Below, one piece after another: positions 22,130 to 32,699 of a stretch of DNA of 64,000 bases. Source of the DNA: Eriocheir sinensis (Eukaryota > Arthropoda > Malacostraca > Decapoda > Varunidae); NCBI RefSeq assembly GCF_024679095.1, contig NC_066520.1, forward strand, positions 13,943,209 through 14,007,208. The letters run 5' to 3'. Position 1 is the stretch's first letter, and each line of letters begins with the position of its first letter. Position numbers and translations under genes: made by a program. The notes beneath the pieces are model-generated. The model was given only the letters and a program-made list of their open reading frames with translations. It searched no databases and was not told where the DNA came from.

Positions 22130-22405
22130 TATCCACTCACTCATCCACGCTTATCCACTCACTTTCCACTCACTCTCCCACTCACTTTCACTAATGCACT
22201 CACTCATCCACGCTTATCCACTCACTTTCCACTCACTCTCCCACTCACTTTCACTAATTCACTCACTCATCCACGCTAATCCACTCACTTTCCACTCACT
22301 CTCCCACTCACTTTCACTAATTCACTCACTCATCCACGCTTATCCACTCACTTTCCACTCACTCTCCCACTCACTTTCACTAATTCACTCACTCATCCAC
22401 TCGGT
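22130..22405. repeat. 63-bp minisatellite
   Basis: TCATCCACGC or its variant recurs at 22141, 22204, 22267, 22330 and 22393, an exact 63-bp period. Units are built of CACTCACT and CCACTCACTTTC sub-repeats. Because 63 is a multiple of 3, all plus frames stay open across it. Confidence 0.96.
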
Positions 22406-22619
22406 CATTCACTCGTTCATCCATTCACTCATCCAGTCATCTACACACTTACTCGTCCACTCACTTTCCAATCCTCAGTGACCCGTGAAAGTGCTACAGC
22501 GCCCACCCATTCACCTTCACCCACCTGCAGCCTCACTCACCTTTCATTATCTCACCTTCTTCAGACTCCACTTAATATTGCCCCAGCCACCACCACCACC
22601 GCCGCCTCGTATCCACACT

Positions 22620-22739
<120 letters not shown>

Positions 22740-22827
22740 ATTAATCAACCCTTTCTTTCGCAACCATATTTTATTTCGCTTTTATCTGTTGTTTACGGAG
22801 AGAAACTGTTCATCCATCATCCTCCGG

Positions 22828-22832
<5 letters not shown>

Positions 22833-22892
<60 letters not shown>
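22833..22892. repeat. (CA)n microsatellite
   Basis: 30 CA units after a short (GC)n. Confidence 0.98.
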
Positions 22893-22896
<4 letters not shown>

Positions 22897-23204
22897 TTTT
22901 TGAGTGCCTTTTCCGTCCTTTCCTCAGCCCTTTCCTCCATAACTCTTCCTTTTCTAACCCTTTCCTTCCTACCCTTTTCTCCTCTTACCCTCTCGTCTCT
23001 TTCCCTCCTTTCCTCTTACCTTTCCTCCTCTTAACCCTTTCCTCCGACCCTCCCTTCCCTCCCTATAACCATTTTCCCATTTCCTTCAGTAATATCCTTT
23101 CTCCTATTCCTCCCTTGTGCTTCCTACCTCTCCTCCTCCCCTTCTACCCCTCGCTCGCCTCCTCTCCCTTCCTCCCTTCTGCCCCCCCCCCCCCCGCCAC
23201 CACC

Positions 23205-23345
23205 TCCTACAGGTTCGCCAGGGCCCAGGAATGTCTCCAAATGGTCCGGAAGCACATTTTTAGGGGTGACTGCCTCGCCTCTTATCGCCCGCAATGAAAC
23301 CCAAAATGTCAGGCCAGAAACACCCGCTGATAACACGCCCGGGGA
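23205..23345. other. CpG-rich high-complexity island with open frames
   Basis: Between a C run and a (CA)n array lies about 140 bp of high-complexity DNA. A CTCCTACAG acceptor-like site is at about 23204-23212. One plus frame reads FARAQECLQMVRKHIFR and another SPGPRNVSKWSGSTFLG. The minus strand is also open. No donor with a good consensus follows, so it may be a conserved regulatory island instead of an exon. Confidence 0.25.
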
Positions 23346-23429
23346 GTGAGAGGGGGGAGACAGGGAGGGAGGGAGAGAGAGGGAAAGGGAGTGAGAGGGT
23401 GTAAGGAAGAGAGGAGGTAGTGGGACAGT

Positions 23430-23430
<1 letters not shown>

Positions 23431-23520
<90 letters not shown>

Positions 23521-23538
23521 CATCATCATCATCATCAT
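23431..23538. repeat. (AC)44 and (ATC)n compound microsatellite
   Basis: AC units at 23431-23519 pass into CAT units at 23518-23538. Confidence 0.98.
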
Positions 23539-23599
23539 ACGTCACGGAGCCTTCATCTTTTCTGTCCTGTCCTACCACAAGTAGATTACTAGTAGTAGC

Positions 23600-23672
23600 G
23601 GTAGTAAACAGACACCCTCGCCATAGACCGATAGGTCTTCTGGTGTCTGTTCTTCCTATGTATTCCTATGTA
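23600..23672 (+). mobile_element. LINE 3'-terminal fragment (hairpin plus tail)
   Basis: Nested inverted repeats are visible. The outer arms are ACAGACACC (23608-23616) and GGTGTCTGT (23642-23650). The inner stem is AGACC-GATA-GGTCT (23625-23638). It ends in TTCCTATGTA repeats (about 23653-23671). The architecture equals that of the 3' end of the CR1-like LINE at 46544-46586. Confidence 0.65.
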
Positions 23673-23760
23673 TTACTACTACTACTACTACTATTACTAC
23701 TACCTCCCACCAACACCACCACCACCACCACCGACAACAACAACAACAACAAGAGCAGCG
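23673..23760. repeat. (ACT)n, (ACC)n and (AAC)n trinucleotide cluster
   Basis: Three kinds of trinucleotide run adjoin one another directly after the LINE 3' tail. Confidence 0.9.
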
Positions 23761-23869
23761 TGTTAAGGCAGGGGACAAATGGCGTTGTGGTGGGCTGGAG
23801 ATAAGACTGTTTACTACCCTGCCATTATGGGAGACCCCCCTACCCCCCACCCCACCCCCTGCCAACTCC

Positions 23870-24360
23870 CTCCCTCCTGCATGCCTCCCCTCCATTTCCC
23901 TCCGTTCCCCTCCATTTATCGTTCTTTCTTTCTCCTTCGTCCTACTTTTTCTCCTTTCTTCCTTTCTTTTCTTTGTCTTCTGCTCCCGTACTCCCTTCCA
24001 ATCGTTCCCTGTCACCCTTTATTTTCTCTCCTCACCCTTCCCTTCCCTCCCTTTCCTTTTGTTTTGTTTCCTTTCCTTTCCTCTCCTTTCCTTCCTTTCC
24101 TTTCCTTTCCTTTCGTTTCCTTTTCTTTCCTTCCTTTTCCTTTCCTTTCATTTCCTTCCGTTTCCTTTCCTCTCCCTTTCCTCTCCTTTCCTTCCTTTCC
24201 CTTTCCTTTTCTTTCGTCTCCCTTTCTTTTCCTTTCCTTTCCTTTCGTTTCCTTTCCTTTCGTCTCCTTTTCTTTCCTTCCCTTTCCTTTCCTTTCCTTT
24301 CCTTTCCTTTCCTTTCCTTTCCTATCCTCTCCTTCCCTTCCCTTCCCTCGTCGTTTATTT
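23870..24360. repeat. (CCTTT)n polypyrimidine tract
   Basis: Mostly CCTTT pentamers with a longer block (TTTCGTTTCC/TCTCC) recurring about every 100 bp. Long Ser/Phe/Leu frames on plus and Lys/Glu/Gly frames on minus are repeat translations. Confidence 0.92.
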
Positions 24361-24960
24361 CCTCCTCCTCCTCCTCCTCCTTCTTCTTTCGCTTCTTTGC
24401 TTCCCTCCCCTCACCCACTCCTACCCATCCCATCCTTTCCCTTTCCTTTCCTTCGTATCATTCCTCTTCCTGGTCTTGCATGCCTTCCTTGCCCACTCCT
24501 CCTTTCTCCTCTGCACTGTTCCACTGCCCCTTTTCGCCCCTTTGTCACCCCTCTTCATCCCCTCCTCTTTCCATCCAATTCTCCCTTATCATTATTTGAC
24601 TATACCTTTCCTTCCCTTCATTCCTTTTACCGACCTTTACTGTTGTCTTTCTCTTCCCCCTTTCATATCCCTTCCACTGCTCTTCATTTTCCCCTTCCTT
24701 GAGTTTCCTCCCTTCCGTTTCCTCTCCCTTCATCGCACTATTTCTCACTCACCTTCCCCTCCACCACCACCACCACTACCACAGACCACAACTATCAAAC
24801 ACAGCACACGTTATATACCCCCCCCCCTCCACCCCACCCACCCACACACAAACACACCATTACCCCCCTCCCCCCACCAACCACCCTCCACCCACGCACT
24901 TGTATACACCAGCTATAAATCTCCTTTCCATTTACTTCCCCCTTTTTTTTTCTTTCACAC
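24361..24960. repeat. C/T-rich low-complexity DNA
   Basis: Includes CTC runs and a CCACC/CACACA-rich part (24760-24900). No gene seen. Confidence 0.75.
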
Positions 24961-25480
24961 CGCCATGTAATTAAGTATGCAGCCAGCTCTCTGTTTATGG
25001 GTTTGGGTCATGTTTTTTTCACTCATTTTCTACATCATTATCATCGCTAAGTTTGTTCTTCGTTGTTTATATTTTCATGCCCTTCTGATGCTCTTTCCTT
25101 CTCTCTTCCATCAGCCTTAATATTTGAAACCTTATATATTAGAGATGATGATATTGTAAGGGAACTGAAACGTCTGGATATAAAAGAAGGAAAGGATAGC
25201 ATGAAATAAAAAGGGGAAGTAGAATCGTTTAGAAGGCACGGGAAATAATTATGACATTTTCGAAGGGACTTTTAACACCGTATTCCCCCTCCCTTCCCTT
25301 TCCTTTCCTTCCTTCATGCCAACACCCGACCCTTCCTCTCTCCTCCCTTTTCTTCCCTATTTCCCTCCCTTTCTCCTTCATTGCCATGCTCGGAGAAAAG
25401 AGGAAAAAGAGAAAATGAGAAACAAACTAGGTAAAAGAAATGAATGCTTAGAACAGAGAAATTAAAGATATAAGATGAAA
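24961..25480. other. Unique DNA, no gene recognised
   Basis: AT-rich sequence with a short pyrimidine tract at about 25285-25380. Confidence 0.45.
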
Positions 25481-25599
25481 ATAGGGAACTAGAACAAAAA
25501 GGGAAGAAAAAGTGAATAGAGGTGAAAAGATAGAAAATAAAGAAGGAAAATACGTGAAGAAGTAAAAGGTGGGGAAGATAGATATGAGGTCACTGAAGG

Positions 25600-25955
25600 G
25601 AGTAAAAATAAAATGGGGAAAGAAGCATGAAAATAGGAAAGTGAAAACGTGGAGACAAGGACAAATATAAGGCCTAGGAAGGAAGAAAGGAAGACATATA
25701 GGTAAGGAAGAAGAAAACTGTAGCAGGCGTGAAAGATAAGGACTATGAAAGGAAGAAAGGATAACATCGAAGAAGAAAAGACGTGTTGAAGACAGGGTAT
25801 ATACAAGGTCAATGGAAGTAAGGAAGAAGAAAATTGTAGCAGGCGTAAAATATAAGGTCTAGGAAGGGAAGAAAGTATAACATCAAAGAATAAAAAAGAC
25901 GCGGAGAAGACAGGGCTCATACAAGGTCAGTGAAAGTATGGAAGAAGAAATGCGT
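25600..25955. repeat. 116-bp purine-rich tandem repeat
   Basis: AAGGAAGAAG plus TGTAGCAGGCGT begins at 25704 and 25820, and a shortened third copy at about 25937. Units include ATAAGG(A/T)CTA and ACAAGGTCA(G/A)TG. Confidence 0.85.
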
Positions 25956-26147
25956 AGAGGACAAAAGAAAGAAAGGGTAGACTAAAAGCATAAGGAAGAA
26001 AGGGTAGCATGAATCTCCCTTGATCCTCTCCAGGGAGCACCATTATAAACACAGCTGCCCGCGGGATGGCAAACTTTAATACGCCTCTAAAACAACACCC
26101 AGATAGAACCCTGATCGGATTTCCTCGGCCGCGCGTGGGAAAAAGAA

Positions 26148-26150
<3 letters not shown>

Positions 26151-26191
<41 letters not shown>
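26151..26191. repeat. (GA)n microsatellite
   Basis: About 20 AG units, directly after a CpG-rich island (26010-26145). Confidence 0.97.
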
Positions 26192-26193
<2 letters not shown>

Positions 26194-26199
26194 CAACAT

Positions 26200-26710
26200 T
26201 CCTTCATATTTCTCTCATCCAGTTTTTATCTACGTTTTCTTTTTACATTTAACTTATTTTTCTTCAATTTTTTTCACCTCTTCCATTCTCTGTTACTTAC
26301 TCTCCTTTATTTTCCATTTATCTTCCTCTCCCCTTCTCTCTCTTTTCCTCATTCGCTATATACTCCTCTCTTCTCCCTGCCTCGGTTCCTCTTCTTCCTT
26401 GCTCCCCTTCTCCTTATCTCCTCCACCCCTTCCTACTACTCTCTCTCCTCTGCATCCACTCTCCATCCTCCTTCCTTTTTTTTTCTCTCGCTTCTGTGTT
26501 TCCTCAATAGCATCAGTTTCCCCTCTGTTTCCTTGTTTCTTTGTCCTTTAATTCTTTTTCCTAATCATTCCTCTTGTTTTCACTTTTTTCTCTTTTCCTT
26601 TTTTATTCTCTTTCTTTTCCTTTCTTTTCTGTGACATATGTTCCATTCCGTTGCCTCTCTTTTTATTCCCTTCCTCCTTTTCTTCTCCACTATGTACTTT
26701 CTCATTTACT
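26200..26710. repeat. Polypyrimidine tract
   Basis: T/C-rich plus strand. The 161-codon frame is a repeat translation. Confidence 0.8.
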
Positions 26711-26729
26711 AATATCCATTTGGTTAGTA

Positions 26730-27250
26730 CAGAGGAAGGGAAGGGAAGGGAAGGGGTGGGGTGCAGCGTGTTGGCATGGAGGAAGGGAAGGTGAACGGGA
26801 AGGGAAGGGAAGGGGAGGGGATGGGGTAGGGTGTTGATATAGAAGGGAGAGGAAGGGAATGAAAGAGGATGGGAGTTCGCGTTAGGAAAGGAGAAAGAGA
26901 AGGGAAGAGGGGTAGAGTGTTGGAATGGAGGAAGAAGGGAAGAGAAGAGAAGGGAATGAGAAAGGGAAGGGTACGGAAAAGGAAGGGAAGGGGTGTAGGG
27001 CTTGAGTGTAGAAAAAAAGGAAGGGAAGGAAGGGAAGGGAAGGGGAGGAAAAAGGGGATAGTCGTTGTATGGAGGAAGAAAACGGAGGGGAAAGGGAAAG
27101 GAAATAGGGGGAGAAGTGGTAGGGTGTTAAAACAAAGGAAGGAGGAAGAGAGAAGAATGTTAGAATGAAGGAAGAAAAGAGAAGGGAAGGGTGTAGGGTG
27201 CTGGCGTATATAGAAGGGAAGGGAAGGGAAGGGAAGGGGGGCAGGGTGTT
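26730..27250. repeat. (AAGGG)n polypurine tract
   Basis: GGGAA/GGAAG runs, with a longer unit carrying GTAGGGTGTTGG-type variants about every 80-100 bp. Confidence 0.88.
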
Positions 27251-27354
27251 GGAGGTCCCGTCATGCAGTAATCAGTGTATGTGGGTGCCAGGACGCAGAT
27301 GCCACCATGATGACAATGCTATCTTAATGCTGCCCAGAAGGTGCCCCTGATGCT

Positions 27355-27412
27355 GGCGGCGGTGGTGGTGGAGGTGGTGGCGATGGTGGTGGTGGTAGTG
27401 GTGGTGGTTATT
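27355..27412. repeat. (GGT)n trinucleotide repeat
   Basis: GGTGGTGGC-type units, then a short (TG)n at about 27471-27491. Confidence 0.9.
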
Positions 27413-27552
27413 CGAGGAGTGGGAATGGATGCTATTTTTTTTACGTGTGGTTGTGGGTGTGGAGGGTCATGTGTGTGTGTGTGTGTGTGTGCGCGCGGTT
27501 AGTGCTAATACGATAGACACCTTCAAGGCTAAAAAAAAAAAGGAAAATCGTG

Positions 27553-27580
27553 GTTAGGGAAGATAGGTTAGGTTAGGTTT
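27553..27580. repeat. Short TTAGG-like telomeric repeat
   Basis: Two and a half units of AGGTT within GATAGGTTAGGTTAGGTTT, the arthropod telomere motif in the plus orientation. Confidence 0.7.
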
Positions 27581-27883
27581 AATAGTAAGATATTTGATCA
27601 GCCTTATAAAGAAAATTGGCTGGGAGAACTCCTCTTCAGTGACACCATTGATAAAAATTTACTGAAAAAAGCTCTAAGTGAACTTTGGAAAAAAAGGATC
27701 AAGCACCAAGAATAGAAAAGAAGACAAGAAAAGAAAGACACGAAATAAAGAAAATCAGGGAGGACCGTTGCAAAGGCTAACCCCCGAACATCAACAGAAC
27801 AGAAAAGTAGTTGTCCATCGCCTCTTGCAGACTCCTCCTTTTTGTATATTTTCATGTATTATTTTTTTTTTATTTATTTATTT

Positions 27884-28045
27884 TTTTACAGCAAAGGAGA
27901 CAGCTCGGAAATATCGATAGAAGATCTCTGTCCAGAAGAGCTGTGCCACACATGAGATGCATACTCCATACGAGGACGGACAAGGCCCCTGTATATGGAC
28001 AGCAACTGTGCAGGGGAGAAGAACTGGCGGAGACGGTACAGAACG
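27884..28045 (-). mobile_element. LINE fragment with polyA-type 3' end
   Basis: Minus-strand translation of 27940-28040 reads FFSPAQLLSIYRGLVRPRME then YASHVW, a motif of CR1/jockey-group LINE reverse transcriptases. It runs into GAGCTGTCTCCTTTGCTG and an A run (27884-27911, minus reading). That 3' end is shared with the elements at 41858, 43773 and 44161. The sequence between RT motif and tail is shorter than a complete 3' part would be, so an internal deletion is likely. Confidence 0.6.
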
Positions 28046-28613
28046 TATCATTATCATTGTTGTGTATTATTATGTATTACAGGGTTCTTTTTTTATATAT
28101 TGTTGTATAGGGCTTTTTTTTTCACATTGTTTTGTTTTGAATGCCCTTGACTGCTTCCTCTGGTGCTAAGTGAAATAAAAAAAGGACTAGATTGGTCGTT
28201 AAAGTTTTCGTTATATAAAAGAAAAGTTAGTTTTGTTTATGGTAAAGGTGATTTGTGAAGCATTTTTGACACTGATTCTAAAGTGTCTTGTGGTGCCGTT
28301 AAACGTTCTATTTTAATAATTTTTTGTTTTTATTATTTAACTGGCAAATGCAGAAATGTTCGCGAGCTATCGTCACACAGCTTCATCTCCTAACATCCCT
28401 TGGCACTTGTAATGTGTGAAAATGTTAACTGTTTAAGAATTGTGTTAGAAGTATTTGAATTTTTCTTTGCTTACCTATTTTGTGATTTAAAGTTTTGATA
28501 TTTACTTGTTTTTCTTGCCTTAATTTCTGTCTATTTCAGCGTAGAGCAATACAAACCAAAACAACCCCATTTCCATGTTTTCGAGAGGCCATACACCAAT
28601 ATCTGCAACCACA
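28046..28613. other. AT-rich unique DNA, no gene recognised
   Basis: T-rich intergenic or intronic sequence. At 28138-28180 a segment CCCTTGACTGCTTCCTCTGG with a following A run resembles the shared LINE tail and may be a decayed copy. Confidence 0.45.
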
Positions 28614-28621
28614 GGTGTAAG

Positions 28622-28815
28622 CACAGTTGCCAGGTTATCGTACTCAGAGCATAGTATTTACCGGTTTCTAACGCCTAACTATTGTCAAGAAAAATCAGGA
28701 ATTGACTATTTTAACGATAATTATAAGTGAATCTCCTTATTGGGGTCCACGAGACAGTTTTGGGGTCGGAAGTCGGTAAATATAAAAGGCTGAGTAAGAC
28801 AATCTGGCAACTTTG
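28622..28815. mobile_element. hAT-like MITE, 194 bp
   Basis: Imperfect terminal inverted repeats of about 40 bp: CACAGTTGCCAG...TACTCAG...TATTTACCG at the left matches CAAAGTTGCCAG...TACTCAG...TATTTACCG read inward from the right. Flanking 8-bp sequences GGTGTAAG (28614-28621) and GGTGTAAA (28816-28823) match at 7 of 8 positions, consistent with an 8-bp target-site duplication of the hAT superfamily. There is no coding capacity. The TIR start CA and 8-bp duplication are family features; the superfamily call is inferred. Confidence 0.72.
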
Positions 28816-28823
28816 GGTGTAAA

Positions 28824-29490
28824 ACTTTAGCATTTAGAGAAAACGGCCCTTGCGGTACTGGAGGTGGCAGTGGTGGTGGTGGCGGATGTGGTGGTGGAGT
28901 CTTGAGGCAAAACGACGCTGCTCCTTGATTTATTCTCACGCCGAAAGCCCAGACGCCCAGAGTGATAGTGAGGGAGATAGTTGGGTGGCGGAGGTGCAGG
29001 GAGGGAGGGAGAGAGAGGGAGAGAAAGCGAGAGAAAAAAATAGTAATGGTAGTAATTATGACGGGGAAAAAAATAACAATAACCACAGCAAAAATAACAA
29101 CAGTACTTTTAGCATGAGAAAGAATATTATTGGTATTAATGATGATGAAAACAAATAATATTAACTAAAGCCAATATAACAACAGTACTTCTAGCATGAG
29201 AGAGAGCATATTAAAGGTGGTAATAACGATGAAAAAGAAAAATAACAATAACTTCAAGAACAACAACAATACTTACATCATCTTTGTTTTTATTTATCTA
29301 GGATCGACGTGGTGTCTTTATTACTACTACAACTAATTTCATGTGTAGTTTAGTTCATATAATAAAAACCTCATCAATTCACACCTCCAAATACCTTATC
29401 ATTAGTTTCTTTTCGGTCAATATTAAGAGTGAAGCTAAGGTGCCATGACTGCAGAACCCAATCAATCACTGCCATTTAATCAATCAATCA
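28824..29490. other. Unique DNA with an 81-bp duplication
   Basis: Contains a (GGT)n stretch near 28865-28895. A tandem duplication also occurs in which AACAACAGTACTT(T/C)TAGCATG is found at about 29097 and 29178. ATC/AATC repeats lie at 29461-29504. No gene is supported. Confidence 0.55.
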
Positions 29491-29491
29491 G

Positions 29492-29707
29492 TTAATCAAT
29501 CAGCGACGTGGGGTAGAAAACTTTCATATAAACGTGATGGCCAACAACAGGAAGAAGCCCTCCTTGAATGCCCGGTATTAAGCTAGCAAGGGTCTGCCCA
29601 TAGGCGGGGATCACTTGCGTCAGTCCGTTGCGCAAGGTGGGATCATCTCGCGCACGGGACGGCTCTCCTCTAAATTCTGCAGCGTCCTTGAAAGCCTCGG
29701 AGATCAA
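29492..29707 (-). CDS. Small open frame, 71 codons, unrecognised
   Basis: A complete minus-strand frame of balanced composition (begins MISEAFKDAAEFRGEPSRAR) in otherwise gene-poor DNA. It is neither low-complexity nor repeat-derived. No known family, signal peptide or membrane segment is recognised. It could be a decayed piece of a mobile element or chance. Confidence 0.2.
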   Translation of the reverse strand: MISEAFKDAAEFRGEPSRARDDPTLRNGLTQVIPAYGQTLASLIPGIQGGLLPVVGHHVYMKVFYPTSLID

Positions 29708-29779
29708 AGGTCGCTGTGTGTTCCTTTTTCTTTACTCATTTAAGAATTCGGCATTTGCTTACTCTTAGATAATAATACG

Positions 29780-29802
29780 AGAGAGAGAGAGAGAGAGAGA
29801 GA
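29780..29802. repeat. (GA)n microsatellite
   Basis: About 11 GA units. Purine-rich DNA follows to about 30270 with (GGA)n runs at 29962-29990 and 30180-30245. Confidence 0.92.
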
Positions 29803-30354
29803 AAAGGGGGAATGTTTTTATTTTTACAGAAGTATGAGGGTAGAAATGAGAAGTTAAGAGGAGGGGAAGAACAGTAAAGTGACCGACAAGCAGAAGAGTA
29901 GGAGAGATATAGTAAACAAGATGGAGAGGAGAGGAAAGCCAAAGAAATGAAATAAAAGGAGGAGGAAGAGGAGGAGGAAGAGTAGCAGAAGTAGGAGGGA
30001 AAGAAGGATGAGTATACAGAAGTCAAGATTGAGGGAGAAAAAAAAAGAACGATAGAAAGGATGAAAAAAGGAGGATGAGATACAGGAATCAAAGAGAATT
30101 AAGCAAACGGAGGAAGAGCAAAGAAGGAGAGCAAAACAGACGTAAAAAAAGAGATGTGGGAAAGTAGGAAAGAAAGACACGGCAGAAAGAAGAGGAGGAA
30201 GAGAAGGAGGAGGTAGAGGAGATAGAGGAGAAGGAGGAGGAGGAGACACAGGAGAAGGAAGAGGTTGTGAAATATGTGTGAGGGAAAGCTCGACGTAGAG
30301 GCGCGCATCACACGTCACAACAACCAGCGGCTTCCACTCTTACGAAGGCCAGCC

Positions 30355-30356
<2 letters not shown>

Positions 30357-30399
<43 letters not shown>
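30357..30399. repeat. (GA)n microsatellite
   Basis: About 21 GA units. Confidence 0.97.
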
Positions 30400-30403
<4 letters not shown>

Positions 30404-31035
30404 TAATCAGAAGCGAAATAAAGGAAGAACAGGTATAAAATAAAAGATTAGGGACACGACAGGAAAGGTAAGGATGAATATAGGCCGACAAAAATATCGA
30501 AACATTTACTCATGATCGGTAGTTCCTATACTCGGGTCAAGAAAATGCCTTCTGTGAGTGAAAAAAAAAGGAAAGAAGGTGAAAAGGAATTGGAAGAGAG
30601 TGAATGGAATAATAATGTTTAAGTTTGAAAAAAGATTTATCAATGTTAGTTTTTTAAAAATGATAGTGAATGTGAAAAATATTGTTATTCAGACTAAAAC
30701 GTAAAACTTACCAATGTTCTTAAAAGCAATAATTTCTTTAGAGTAAATCCGAAAGTGATATTAGACACGTACACTGTGAGGTATTTAAGAAGAACGAGAT
30801 ATATCAAATAATATAAAGACAAAGAAAACAAAGACAAAAAATAAAACAAACGAGATATGGAAAACCAAAAATAAGGACAATAAGAATACATAGTGCCGTT
30901 AGAATTATGTGTCGTTGTAATATCAACAATACTAAAAGACAGGAAGATATAAAAGACAAACAAATACGAGTAAGGATAATACAAAACGAGGAGTATATTA
31001 GGGGTCACACACAGATAAAAATAATGAGGCTAAAA
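30400..31035. other. A-rich unique DNA, no gene recognised
   Basis: AT-rich sequence. The 104-codon minus frame is hydrophobic and T/A-driven with no family match. Confidence 0.5.
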
Positions 31036-31039
31036 TAAA

Positions 31040-32520
31040 TATCTACAAGGCTGGGGAGGGAAAGGAGGGGAAGGGAGGGAAAGGGGAAGGGAGAGGAGGG
31101 AAGGAGGGGAGAGAAAGGGAAGGGAGGGGAAAGGGGAAGGGAGGTATAGTGGAAGAGGAGAACGAAAGGTGAATGTAATGGAGGGAAAGGGGAAGGAAAG
31201 AGGGGGAAAGGGAAAGGGGTGGGAGAGAGAGAAGAAAGGGGAAAGGGAGAGAAGGGAAGGAGGGGAGAGAAAGGGAGGGGAGGGGAAATGGAAAGGAAAT
31301 GGGATGGTAGAAAAAGAGGAAGGGAAGGGAAGTATAAGGGAAGAGAGGGGAGCGAAAGGGGAAGGGAGGGGAAGGAAAGAGGGGAATGGGAAAGGAAATG
31401 AGAGGGTAGACAAAGGGGAAAGGAAGGAAGGTATAGGGGAAGAGAGGGGAGGGAAAGGGAAAGGGGAGGGAGAGAGGAAAAGGGGTAAGAGAGAGGAAAG
31501 AAAGAGGAAAGGATGAGAGGGGAAGAGAGGGGAGGGAAAGGGAAAGGGGAGGGAGAGAGGAAAAGGGGTAAGAGAGAGGAAAGAAAGAGGATAGGATGAG
31601 AGGGGAAGAGAGGGGAGGGAAAGGGAAAGGGAGGAGAGAGAGGAAAGAGAGGAAAGAAAGAGGAAAGGATGAGAGGGGAAGAGGGAGGGAAAGGAAAGGG
31701 AGGAGAAAGGAAAGGGGTAAGAGAGAGGAAAGAAAGAGGAAAGGATGAGAGGGGAAGAGAGGGGAGGGAAAGGGAAAGGGGAGGGAGAGAGGAAAAGGGG
31801 TAAGAAAGAGGAAAGTATGAGAGAGGGAAGAGAGGGAGGGAAAAGGAAAGGGAGGAGAGAGAGGAAAGGGTAAGAGAGAGGAAAGAGGAAAGGATGAGAG
31901 GGAAGAGAGGGAGGGAAAGGAAAGGGGAGGAGAGGAAAAGGGGTAAGAGAGAGGAAAGAAAGAGGAAAGGATGAGAGGGGAAGAGAGGGGAGGGAAAGGG
32001 AAAGGGGAGGGAGAAAGGAAAAGGGGTAAGAAAGAGGAAAGGATGAGAGGGGAAGAGAGGGGAGGGAAAAGGAAAGGGGAGGGAGAGAGGAAAAGGGGTA
32101 AGAGAGAGGAAAGAAAGAGGAAAGGATGAGAGGGGAAGAGAGGGGAGGGAAAAGGAAAGGGGAGGGAGAAAGGAAAAGGGGTAAGAGAGAGGAAAGAAAG
32201 AGGAAAGGATGAGAGGGCAAGTGAGGGGAGGGATAGGGAAAGGAGGAGAGAGGAAAGAAAGAGGAAAGGATGAGAGGGGAAGAGAGGGGAGGGAAAGGGA
32301 AAGGGGAGGGAGAGAGGAAAAGGGGTAAGAAAGAGGAAAGGATGAGAGGGGAAGAGAGGGGAGGGAAAGGGAAAGGGGAGGGAGAGAGGAAAAGGGGTAA
32401 GAGAGAGGAAAGAAAGAGGAAAGGATGAGAGGGGAAGAGAGGGGAGGGAAAGGGAAAGGGGAGGGAGAGAGGAAAAGGGTAAGAGAGAGGAAAGAAAGAG
32501 GAAAGGATGAGAGGGAAAGG
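31040..32520. repeat. About 83-bp polypurine minisatellite
   Basis: Almost pure purine on the plus strand for about 1.5 kb. A unit GGATGAGAGGGGAAGAGAGG...AGAAAGAGGAAA recurs with a period near 83 bp and shorter variants (starts at about 31511, 31594, 31667 and on), about 15 copies. The 514-codon minus frame (31030-32574) is its antisense translation. Confidence 0.95.
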
Positions 32521-32695
32521 GGTGGCGGTAGGGTTAGCGGAGCCGGGTGGGCGGGGCGTCGTGCATGAAAGCAAATGTGTGTTCGGTCAGTCCCGGAGGC
32601 CGTAAGTCAGGGCGCCGCGCCGTCAGGGTTTGTAAACATTGTGCGAGACGCGCCGAGGACACCGAGCCTTCCTTCCCCTACAACCCCGCCGCCTT
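32521..32695. other. CpG-rich spacer between two strand-biased arrays
   Basis: A high-complexity CpG-dense stretch exactly at the switch from purine-rich to pyrimidine-rich plus strand. An ATG at 32565 opens a frame that passes a donor-like GGCCGTAAGT at about 32597-32606. This may be a small promoter or first exon, but evidence is thin. Confidence 0.3.
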
Positions 32696-32699
32696 GATC

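Noticed and set aside
24059..24970. 303-codon plus frame
   Set aside because: Produced by CCTTT pentamers, which lack stop codons in the plus frames.
31030..32574. 514-codon minus frame, Pro/Ser/Phe/Leu-rich
   Set aside because: Antisense translation of the polypurine minisatellite, with no domain and the repeat period visible in the protein.
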